Assembly (NCBI GenBank): GCA_036362985.1
Contig: JAYGXS010000001.1
Location: 52,059,061 to 52,123,060, forward strand
Length of the DNA: 64,000 nucleotides
Direction of reading: 5' to 3'
Origin: Ligula intestinalis
Lineage: Eukaryota > Platyhelminthes > Cestoda > Diphyllobothriidea > Diphyllobothriidae
In this document: positions 46,401 to 58,400 of the stretch, piece by piece
Layout: each line of letters starts with the position of its first letter
Numbering within the stretch: position 1 is the first letter of the stretch
Made by a program: the position numbers and the translations under genes
The notes under the pieces: generated by a model
What the model saw: only the letters and a program-made list of their open reading frames with translations
Database searches by the model: none
What the model was told of the DNA's origin: nothing

Positions 46401-49400
46401 ATCCTTGAAGAGCAGAGTGTTTGTTTGTCCACAAGCCTTTTCAGCAATTACAAACAGACACATGTTTCTTCGTGCACTTTGATGGCTTGGCACTTTTTTC
46501 CAATTCTTTACAGCCTGCCTGTGAAAACCCGCATTTTCGAAAAGGGAACAGAATTTGAGTCCTGTGCATACGACCCGAACGGCCAGTTTTTGGGTAAGAT
46601 TTGTGTTTATTGCGCTCCCGTATGTTCAATACTTACTCATCATGTTGCTTGAAAATTTAAACAACTACGAACCGAAGTTGCTTTATCTCAGCTCACAAAA
46701 TATTTTAGAAGTAAAGCGAACTAGTGGATAACATACCATTTTATTCTGGCCGAACGCAGCAAAAAGCAGGTTATGCGTAACATTTGATGACTGCGAGACC
46801 ATGTTATGTCCAAGAAATTCGTTATTTAAACGAGTATTAACAATGAAACCGAAGCTCAAGTTATTATTCATCTGGAATCGCCTTCAGCTCAGTAAGCACA
46901 CTTATATCAGGGGTCAAATCATAGTGTTTTCTGGTTGAGGATTGCAGTAGGACCGGCCAGGATATGTGTGTCAATAAGTAACTCTTAGTTATGCCCTATC
47001 CCACCTCAGGTGACCAATCAGCTAGGCGGTGGCCTGTTGCTGGCTGTGGGAGAGAGTTAGGTTGACCTTCAGTGCATTTCTTTCTTCACCATAAACAATG
47101 TGATGCGCTTGAAGCTATTGCAGAACGCTAAATGCCGTGGCTTGGAGGGTTGCCAACTGACGGAATAACTTGGACACTGCAGTCGGACCAGTGTATCTTG
47201 TTGTGTAGAGTGTGGACTGAGAGTCAGACTCAATGCTCCTTCCTAATGTGGGATTTATGGCGCTCCTAGCCGGGAGCCTATTAAGTGTCGCGTGCTGAGT
47301 TTTGGTCGCGCCAGCCGCCTGTGCCCTCCCCCATCTCTGGTCTTCTCGATTTTTGACTTAACACCATGTCCCGCTGTGGGAAAAGTGAGAGAGTGGGGTA
47401 GATTCGCCGCAAGTCTTCTTTCACTATTATCCCGCAGGAGTCACGGTGTTGCTTCAGCTTGCAGAGGCTCGTGGTAAACCTCGTCTGGAGCGACAGTCGA
47501 ACTGTCCTTATCTACGCAGCTTGCCCTTACAACGGGCTACGTGGTGCATATGCTTGACTAATGCGGGTTCTAAGTCAGGATAAAGCATGCACTGAGAAGA
47601 AGACGACTCGATCGCTGGGACCCAGCGGTATTCGATGGGCCCCTCGTAGCTCAGGCGCTTAAAGCGTTTGCTGCTGTGTGTGCGATGACCATCGATAAAG
47701 CTGCATTTTTCTAAATGCGGACAAAGGAATTCTGAATTTGACCTGGATATGAAAAATTAAGGTCCTGTATGTAAAAGCAGTCATACTAATAGTTCCCGGA
47801 ATTTCTAAAGGCCATCCAAGCCCTCCAAACATATCGAAGTGGCCCTCTACGATATGTTCTCTATAAAATCTCGAAAACTTTTCCCGTCTTTACTAAAAAC
47901 TTCAACTTTTTGCCTTTTAGCTGTTGGCTGTACCTCAGGGCGGGTTATGATGTTGGACGGTATTGATCTTAATGACACGATGAGACGACCAATTGATTTT
48001 GCAAAGGGGGTCGTTACCCAACTTGCATTCAGTCACAACAGCGAATATTTTGCCTACGTCGTAAGTTGTTTTAATCGACGATCTAAACTACTTAACATTT
48101 TTCTGTAAAATGCTGAGCAGATTTCGTTTTCATTATTCTGACAGAACTTAAAACCTTCAATAATATTTTACATTAATCGCAAGGTAAAGATAAAGAGCTT
48201 TAAAAGAAGTCCTTCTTGGACGAGCTCTGAGGACAGAGTTAAGACTGTCATTTAGATCACTTAATGCTAACATTTCAAACCACTCACTGATCACAGAAGC
48301 CTTCGACAGTGGTTGTTCTTCGTTTTAACTCATCATCGCAAAGGTAATGGTATAAAATAAGAAAGACATCTGGGAGATCTTAGAAGACTTTCCGACGTAT
48401 GATAACTTTCCAAAAAGCCAAAAGAATATTCATCCTTTTGCTATCGCTAAAACTCTTTCTCAACAACTCGAAATTCTTATTCTCGTCCTGTACTAGTCAA
48501 CCTTGTGGATGCACCAAATCTTGACATGTTTAAGTTTTTATGGCTGGAGTTAATTAAATGTACTCGTTTAAAAAAACAGATAAACTCCCATTACCGAGTG
48601 CTGTGATATCTCGAAAATAATTAGTGCCTTCTGTGCCCTTCGGGACGAAATAAATATCGCGAAAACTTGCAATGCTACTGATCATTTTGTGCCACATGGG
48701 AGCACTTACGTCTGAAGGTTGAAAGGGTTGGGCCCTTCCGGCTTGTAATCAAGGGGTTAGTTTCGTAATAAGCGCATAAATTATGTGACGTGTGTTTTAT
48801 CTTAGGAATCCAATTGGACTGGAAGTCTTATTTTCAAGGTCTCGTACGGCTCAAACAAAGATCGTCCTCCGAAGCTTTGGGAAGCCATCCATTCATTATT
48901 ACACTTTTTATGTATTTCCTCTTTCGTGGCCAAACTTCATATATTTTGCTCTCTCCCAACTCAGGATTCAGAAATGTCAACTACATTGCTAAAGCGAATC
49001 CCGCCCGAACAGGGGGACATATGGCAGTACGTGGGAAGATATCGTGCTCATAGTCGGCCTATTGTGGACATCATGTTTCACTTCTCATCGAACTACGGTT
49101 GCCCAAGGTTGCTCACTCTTGGAGAGGATAGGATTCTTGTAAGAAATTGCCTGTCCTGTTTTGAGACATTTCTGCTCTGGGAGTTCGTAACCTGAAAGTA
49201 GATTTGTGTTCTGATTTACAAAGAAAATGAAAGGCACGACTAATAGTGCTATTTCAGTGACAATCGAAATCTATCAAGTTTAGTTAATCCTCTCAAATTT
49301 CACTAATCTCAATGATAAAATTGCTCCTAAGCAGCTCCCATCAAGTTACTGCTTGTTATTTTCCTATGCCCTGACTTACGGTTTCCACAATCGATAGAGT

Positions 49401-52400
49401 AAAGAAAGTAAAGTAAGTAAAGAAAATCCGTCGTAGGAGTCCATGTTACACTGGTCACAGAATAGATACGAAGGAGGAGGGCCTATGAGTAATTCTTTTT
49501 TGGATTATAAAGACCTAATGGATTTTGCCATTCGGCAGTGACCTTATTCTGAAGCCTTTTTCTTGGTATCCTTTTCGATGGCTTTGCTGATCACTAAAAG
49601 CGACAGATTCACAAAAACAGATACTTCGTCGACTCACAGATCTATTGTTCTGGAGCAGCTAGCTCAGTCTCCTCCAACATTTATATTTACTGCGAAGTAA
49701 AGTTTAATTGACCCTTCGTGCATATTTAATCAAATACACTGCATTTATTTAACTATTATATGTTACTATCCTCCCATAGAATATCATTTTTTAGGCAAAG
49801 ATGCCTTGTTGCAATGTTAGTTTTATCCTTCTTTACAGTGGAATCAAATATCCCTTTCTTATCCCTGGTCCACTGGCCAACGGTCGCATTCATCGCACGG
49901 ATCCTTTACCATATGTTTGATGACATATTTCAACTTTTTTAAAACACCAAAACCTGCGATCTCGTTCTGAACGACGCAAATATTGCTTACCCAGCAGTCG
50001 AGACAGAGTGCCAACCACCGTTCTGCGTAACTGCATCGTTTCCCGACCACAATCCATGAAAATTCAGTTGTCAGTCCCAAAGCTACTGTCTGGCGTTGGA
50101 AATTAAGATCTTCTCAAACCCCTGTTGGGCTATTTCCCGGGACATTTTAAGGATCATCAAACAATTTACACGTCATTGATTTAACACGTAGATTCGGTAT
50201 ATAAGGTAAAATTGACGCTCCAACCTCTCATCAGGCGATCTCCACGGGTTAGGAAAATTTAATTTTATGAAAGTAAACGTATCCCAGCAGTGTTGCTGCT
50301 TTACCTCTCATTCTTATTTTAGTCGGTGTCGTAAACATCCTTAAATTAGGCTGTGTTTAGAACCGACTGAAAATTTCTTATGTTTTACTTCTAATTTTCA
50401 ACCAACTAATGAAGTAAACCGGGGGGTTTAGAGTCAAATTCTACGTTTCAACTCCAAGACTTAAACATAAACTCCTAAACGAACATTCTGGGCTATTGCG
50501 TTCAAAGGGAAAGGTTAAAATTGCAGAGCCTAGTTTTCACTATAATTATTGGGTTCGATTTTAAGATGCATTCTCACCTCAACGCTATCGCGCATCTCTG
50601 TTTTTCAAGTTACAAATCTGCAAATTATTACCTGCACAGTATATTCTACAATTATATTTGTAATAGTATTTTTGGATTGTGAATTGACTTTTTTCATTTT
50701 TAGTTTCAAAATCCCTCTAAGCTCGGCTTGCGCGCCCTCTTCCCTTTCAGGTAGAGTACGACCTACCAAATTCTAGGGATGGAAATCTAGAGTTAAGAAC
50801 GCGGACAAGGGTGGAACAGCGCGCCATACCCAGGTGCTTTGCATCAATGGGCCGCTACTACCAGGAAGACTTCATCTGCATTGCAAACTCCGAGTCCAAA
50901 CTGAAGCTTATTAATATGGTGACATTGATGTGCCGAAAGACAGTACTTGCGCCGTTGCAGTGTCCCCATTATCGAAGGTTGGCACTTCTATGAACTTGGT
51001 GATATATTACTGCTCAATTTTATGAGGATTTGGTCGCATACATTAGCCCTGCTGATGACTAAATAAGACACATTCGTTCCAAATGGGCTGCATTGAAGCT
51101 TTCGGAACTAGTTAGCGGCCTAACTATACCCAGGAGGACTGAGGTCTAAATAACGTTGACTGGTATGTATGTTGCTTGCAGTCAAAACTGATGGTTTTAG
51201 GCCGCGAGTATCGGAGACTCCGAATCGAACCAGTCTCTTCAAGAAAAATAATCCATCTTGAGAGGTACAGCCTCTCTTTAGTGTGCTATGGTTTGGAGTA
51301 TTAGAAAAGTAACTCATTCGGTTTTCCCAGAAAAAAAAGAAACATTGCTGCATAATGTACTGTGATACGGGTGTAGTACAGTCAACAGAAGATTCAACGC
51401 TGCACCACTGCATTGAGTGGCCTAGCTGACGCAAAATACCGGAATTTACGAATGCTGGATAATCACACCCAAATCGGCACCAACGTCTGTACCGAAACTT
51501 TTAAATCCTACTGATGAGACTTAAAGGAAGCATGAGGAGTTATCTTACTTAGCTTAGAAAAACTAGCTTTGCGGCCTTGGAGGGAGATTTTCACAATTGG
51601 GTTAAATTAATTATTGAAGTCTACCAAAATTATTTAGGAAAGCGGCAGATTCAAAAGCGTGAAAAGTTGCTGCAAATATTACGAATAAATCTACCTAAAA
51701 TTGTGAGGTGAAATCCTAAACATGCCATTTTATGAAATGGATTCGACAAAGCAAAGGAAGAACGGAATGGTCATTTCTGGCTTATTAGCTGTCATCAGCA
51801 ATTCATGCTCAATTCCAGATGTGGCTTACACGGGATTCGAACCCGGGACATTTTGTCATTGAGGTTATTGCTCTACCATTGCACCACGGGCTCTACCATT
51901 TTAAGTTTATCACGAAAACTTTTCTTTTGCCAAATTTTTATCGGTATTTCTGGTATTTAATTGCAATGAGTTTCAGCTCGGTGAATACCTTATGTTTTGC
52001 ATGACTTCCTTTCAATCAGTTGGCCATAAATTTGAATTCCGTTCGATGCGTTTACCAACATATTCAAAATAAAATATCTCTTTAAAGCATTTGCCGAATT
52101 GGTGGGTTTTCGGGAATTCATTTCGATGCAGATGGCCATTTTGATCCTATTTGTAGACTCACCCAAACATTTAAATGCATTGCTGAGAAATATGAGTGCC
52201 CCAACTCATAGCTGACAAGAAATATGCTCAACGTCAATTTAAAGAAGTTCTTCAGTATGTTATCTCCTTAAAAAAGGACTTAATTTATATATTTTGATGA
52301 CGAATATTTGCGTCCGTTCCTTTTCTAAGGTTATGCCAAGGTAAAAAAGGTGAAACGATGTCCGGATTTTCTGACTTTCTGTAGAATTTGTGTTACTATT

Positions 52401-55400
52401 TCTCCCAAAAATGACAAAACCCACTTTTATTTATATGGAAAGTTTTTATCTTTATTTTGTTTAATTTGTTGCTGCAAAGGAGTATAACTTGTTTGCAAAG
52501 CACATAATTTTCAAAGGCGAATCCGTTCCTTGTTTCCTTGTTCCTCGATTCCTCGCGTTTGCCTTCACGTGATTCTCATTCACTTAACAACACTATTTTG
52601 CTTCCAGAAAGGATGAACTTGAAACATTTTTGCTCCTATTGCCGTTCTTTTATAGCACAGTATTAAGACTGCAGGTTTGGTTCTGTGGTATTAAATCGTA
52701 TAGATGTTTTCTTATATATCTGGAAATCCCCGATTTTGCCTCAATGATGCCTGTTTTCTTTTAGTAAACGGGACTATAAATGCAGTTTTGTCCAGTGACA
52801 AGTCTTCTGAGCCTCCAATTTATTTCACAAACCAAAATAAAAAGCCCAAATTTATGCTCAACTGTTCATTCAAATTTCGATCTGGACATTGCATGGGTTA
52901 GGTCATCTACTATGCCTAAGATCACTTTAAACTAAATCACGTGATGTTCTGGCCTGCATTGGAGAAAGCGGCCCACGTTGGACTTCGTTTGGTCATCTTG
53001 ACCTTGTCATATCACCGGTTCAGGCGGGTGAAGTTTGATTGAAGTACAGAGTTGAGTCGTCTACACTCACTTAGAACTAACCCCTGCATTCAGTCATCTT
53101 CCCTGCAGCAACCGGTTTGGAGCATCTGGTGGACTTCGTCGAAATCGATGGTCGAACAATAATCGTTGTGTATTCACCCGAAGATTAAGCTCGATAAAAT
53201 AAATCGCAGAAGGTAGCCTGGAACCAAGAACTTTGACATATATATCTGCACATCTAAGCCCATACATTGATATGCATTAAGCCAGCATTTCACCCAGTAA
53301 ATTAGCCCACAAAGTGCGTGTTTTGTCGTTTTACTAATTCATTTGATCTGACTGGAAACTTGGTGGGATTCGAACCGTTGAATAGCAAGGATAACCCTAA
53401 AGCCATTTTACCTATGAAGTCCGACTGTCAGTTGTGAGGTCAATCACATTTGGGTCACAACTGAGTCAAATAATTGCGGAACTCTGTGCACAAACCAACT
53501 GTTTCTGCTACTGTTCAGTGAGTATGTCTCTGAAGATGAATCCGCAACGGACTTCGAAACGTCAGACGAATAAACATATTGTCCAAGCGATCGAGTCGTC
53601 CTCTACTTCTGAGTAAAATGAATTTGCCCAAACCCACTGGGCTTTAAGAAGTATGTTCTGATAGTATGATTTTCGATACACTGTCTGGGGCATAGTGTAT
53701 GTGCAGTAGTCTCGCCGTTCAAGCAATAGTTTAGCATAGGAGACCGCCTGTATCTATGAAAGAAATGAACGGTTGTAATCGTCTTCCTTTGCACAAAGTT
53801 TTTTTTAAAAAGATTTTTTTCTGAAAATTAAACACGGGAAGAATCTCTGGTAGATAAATTATATAAAGTGATGCTGACTTAAATATGCAATCTTCGCCCA
53901 GCAAAAAGGATCGCTAAAAACCTACCTTATTGATGCTTGTAGGGAATGTTTGTAAATGAAGTGGTGAGATACGGTGTAATGGATCGCCACTGAACGGTTT
54001 CTACTCACCTGTTATAACCTCAGAAAGAGCCTGTATAGCTGGGATAGTTGCAGAACAAATTATTTACCACCAAAAGTGTGCGGCTTAGTTGTAATTAGCA
54101 CAACTGCAATCACGTCTGATCTGGCCGGCTTCGATTACATCACAAAGTGTCTCTTTCTAAGCATAAGAATACATGGCAGCAGACCTCAACAGTTCACCCC
54201 ATTCCTTTCACAGCAACGGTACCGAATGTCCGTTGACGAATACGATGGTCGATGCCCAGGTTTAACTCTATCGTGCTACGTTCTGTCGCTTCTGGTGCAT
54301 GTCTCATCTACTATCGAAGATGACAAATTGCTGACAGCTCTCACCTCCTTCATTTGACCTAATTGTCAAACATTTACCGACCTCGGTGAGATTCAAACCC
54401 AAGCCGGCAAGGGGAAGTCTTTAGTACAGTCAACGCTCTAACCACCTGTGCTATGAGGCCCACCGGTAGCCCTGAGAATCGCTCGCTGGTTTGAGCCGCA
54501 CAAATTTGTGAGATTAGGATCCAAGTCTTGGAGGTAACCAATGCTATAATCACTTGAGCTACGAGGCCCCACCAGAAGTCGTGAGCGTACTCACATTTTG
54601 GCCAAGTTTCCCACCCAGTCCAGAATCCATCAATTTTGATACAGTAGGCTGACTGTCAACCAGGAGTTCTAAAGCCATTAACTAAGAATCAACCAGATGA
54701 TTACCGTGCGTGAGAAATTAATACGGGCTTGGAAGATTTGACTTATTTGTTTAACCCTGTTGTGAAAAACCCAGTGGCCTCAGTGTGGTTTAAACTTATG
54801 ATAGCAAAGGGAAGGCTTAACCCGGCCAACACTCTCGCAAACCCCTGTTCGGCCCTTGTGGGTGCGGGCGGATGCAGTAGCTTAAGGAGTTGGCTGAATA
54901 GACCTCCATTGTTACCTGGTTTCGTAGATGCTGTACTGCTTACATTCGTCAGGCCGGGCACATGTAATTTGTTTTTACTCTTTGCAACCGTGCCCTAACA
55001 CGGTCGCGTTTACGAGTCATCCGGTGATTGTTTTGATTACGGAGGATCTGACGTGTCTGAGTCGTGCCTTCATACACAGATGTGCTGAGTTTTCCATTCG
55101 GCCTGCGTATGACAATTAAGAGCAACTCGTGGACTGATTCTTCCCTTCCCCCTTCTCTTTTGGCCTGAACTCCACATGGTTCGTGGAAAGCAATCCTCGG
55201 TCATCCATCGACGCGAAAACCCAGTTCATACCAATTTTATCTTTTTGGTATTATCACTGGTACTTCCCAATGTACCAACATCATTTTACATTTGCATGGT
55301 TAGGCACATTACTACTTTTAAAAAGTAAGGTAAGGATAACTTTTATGGCCGCCTAGAAAGGACACGCAAATACTAACTGCTCACAATGCATGTGGCTTAG

Positions 55401-58400
55401 CACCAACTTTCGAGAAAATTGGGTTTAGAATAAAGGTGAGAGTTAGGGTTACGTTTAAGGTTAGGTATAAGGCTGCGGTTAGGGTCAGGCTTATGTTAAG
55501 GGTTAGGATTTCAGTTTGTGTTTACCGTAAGGTCTATGTTTAGGGTAGAGCTAGGGTTAAGATCAAGGTTACCGTTTAGCGTTATATTAGGATAAAGACA
55601 TGGAAATGTTTACCCTTCCTGAAATGGAACGCAGGTCCAACCATAGTAAGTGGGCGGGGTGTTCCTATTCCTATGCCCTATTTAGATGAACTGCCTAACA
55701 CAGCATGCGCCACCGTCCTGTGCATTGATTGGCTACTTCGCCTAAGCTTCTTTATTATTATGCCATTGTAGAATGATTGTTATTCTTTTATTTGCTGTAT
55801 TAATAAATGTTGATGATTCATATTCTATAGCTTTCCTTCCATGCATTATCATTTAACTGAATAAGGAGACACTTAAACATTAAAATGCACAAAAATGTAA
55901 CCCAAAAACTGATTAGAAAAACACCAATATTACCTAATTTTACCAATAAATGCGTTATTTTCCTCAATTATATAATTCTTTAATGATGACTGACTATTCA
56001 GACTACGGAAAACGTAAACCTTGCCAAAAATAATGTGGTACCCATATTGTATATCATTTTATTTATACCTATTACCTTTCAGAATAATTGCACTTCCTGA
56101 GAAGGAAACAGAAAGCACACCGCCAAGCTCTCCACTTCGCAATTGCTTGAAATACAACAATCATCACTGCCTACTTTTTTTGACCAACGAGCGTCTTGGA
56201 CTAGTACTTCTCCCCCTAGACGGAGATCCCTACAAAACGGTAAATGTGATTGCCCATCCCAGTTTTGAGCGCGGTAGTGGCTATGCTACCGGATTAGCAG
56301 TGAGCCGAGACGGGCGGATCGCGTTTACGACAGGTGGACCGGACAACTCCATCCACATGTGGAAGATTGATCGAGAGTACGTTGATGCTCTTTATTTCTT
56401 CTTTATCTCTGTGCATGTCTCACCGTCTCCCTTGCTCACTCCACCGTCGATTGTGGGTTTTGCCGTGATCTGAATGATCAGATGATTGCGCCAAAACTTT
56501 ATCAATGCAACATACAGAGCCTTCCGATCGGTTTCACATCTCAACTGTTCACACTTGAACCTCTTATTCGGAACCATTGGGTAAGATCCTAACTTTCGGC
56601 TAATTTTCAGGGCTTACATTTCCGACGGTGGATCCAATTATTGGCTAAAGCAACACTTTGTAACGCATTGTTCATTTTTTCTGATTACAAAGCTGTCTTG
56701 TAGGGCCGCCTAAAATTATATCCTCCCACCCAACTGTCTTACATAACTGTGGCTTAACCTTTAATTCTTTGTTAAAGAGTGTAAATGAATATTGAATTTT
56801 GTTGAAAGTGCGCAATGAATATTAAATTAGAGCCACTTATGGTTGTTTCAATAAACTTAACACAATCAATTCCATCAACATAACCTCCTACTGCTCAGGG
56901 AGCTGATACCTGTCGATGGAAATTTGACCCCTTATTAGCAAATTTTAATAAAAAAGGGAAATGTGGGCTACTGAAGTTGTAAAAGTAGGTTATTGTTATG
57001 AGTCAAATGCAAATAGGACCTCTAAAGACAGTCCTATCGTTCTGTTTTCATGTAAGACAAAAGCCAAACGCTTCGACTTAATCGAATAAGGCCTTCTTGA
57101 GAAAATCCTGAAGTCAAGATCCTTCAACGAAAAAAAAATACTTTTTTGTTTTATTTAGCTTTCAAAATACACATTGATTACTTTTCGGTAAAAGAAGTTT
57201 TTTGGGAAAGAGTACTTTAATGTATTAATTTTCGACTCTGGTTCCCCAGTTTGTCTTCAGACAGAATAAGAGTCTTGATTACTATGTGTTCCAGCCCCCA
57301 ACTTTGACTCATCTAAATTTTACCGACTGCTCAAATTTCAGCCAGTTACTAGCTATAAAATTAGTTTGTATTGTTTAAATATCTTCTTTTTAAAGCGTTC
57401 TCATTGCACAGTCGGGCCTGTATTCGGACGAAATGGTGCCCTTCTACAACATGCTGACACCAGAACTACTAAATGATCTGAAAGACTACTTCTACTTGGC
57501 ACTTCTCCGTCAACAGGGTCTTTCTTCTATGGATACACGAATAACAGCCGAGAAGATACCCATAACTGAGATTCCTTTCGTAATGCGTGCAATAGGATTC
57601 TTCCCGACTGATGAACAGGTTAGATTGTCAAACTTAGCAAGATACAATGGCTGTATAGGATATGGAGTTTGTTTGCTTCAATTTGGCGTCCTCTGCCTTT
57701 TGTATGTTTGCTAAATACGTCTCTTACAGTTTTACCTAATACGTCCACTCAGAGTGCGGCCAACTTGACAATACCCTATCCATTGTAATCGAGTATGCCC
57801 ATCTTCCCCAGAATAAGATGATGATGATTTAGATGACGACTTAACAATTTTGGTATGCCATGTTAAGGCAAATGATGTGGTGTTTGAATGGGCCATTTGT
57901 GCCTGATGCCTGTCTGTTGAAATTGACTGATTAAAATGATATTGTTATGGATAATAAAAAGAAGGACTGGTCGCTGTGAAAATCAGTGTGTTCACCTTAA
58001 CGTTTGAACTTGTCATCATAAAATTAGTTGACTCACAGGATATGTTGCATTCAGAGGATGTGTATATTGCGCCACTATACCTACCAAAATAAGCACTACG
58101 CACTTGCGTTGCAGGTGTCCCTAATTGCTGTTCACCTTTGTGCATATTTACCGGTGATATATGTATCTGCAGTAAGGTATCTTCGTTTATGTAAATGCGT
58201 GCAATGTCTGCCTAAGCCCATGCACGAGCCTCGAGTGGCCGTACATCTGCACCGTCGGTGCCAGCCCATAGCATGTTTAAAGTCCCACTTGGTGCTATCA
58301 CGAGCTCGGTTGCAATTTTGACTAGGTCCACCATGTTCCCCCGTAGCAAGGTGGTGCAGAGATGATGAATTGTGCATAAATTAAATTATAGTGAGTGGAG

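Noticed and set aside
51049..51090. Another hammerhead (CTGATGA with CTAAATAAG)
   Set aside because: No GAAA box or stem III follows at the right distance.
51822..51893. A functional tRNA gene
   Set aside because: A and B boxes are good, but the acceptor and anticodon stems do not form and a SINE tail follows directly.
54372..54462. tRNA gene on the minus strand
   Set aside because: The T stem has a mismatch and no proper anticodon loop can be drawn; same head occurs next to it, so a repeat.
54743..54961. Minus-strand open frame in a CFAP251 intron
   Set aside because: No motif, composition like its surroundings, and no splice or promoter context.
57412..57618. CFAP251 exon n starting at the TTGCACAG acceptor
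   Set aside because: It would be out of phase with exon m; the acceptor at 57395 keeps phase and adds residues that fit the family.
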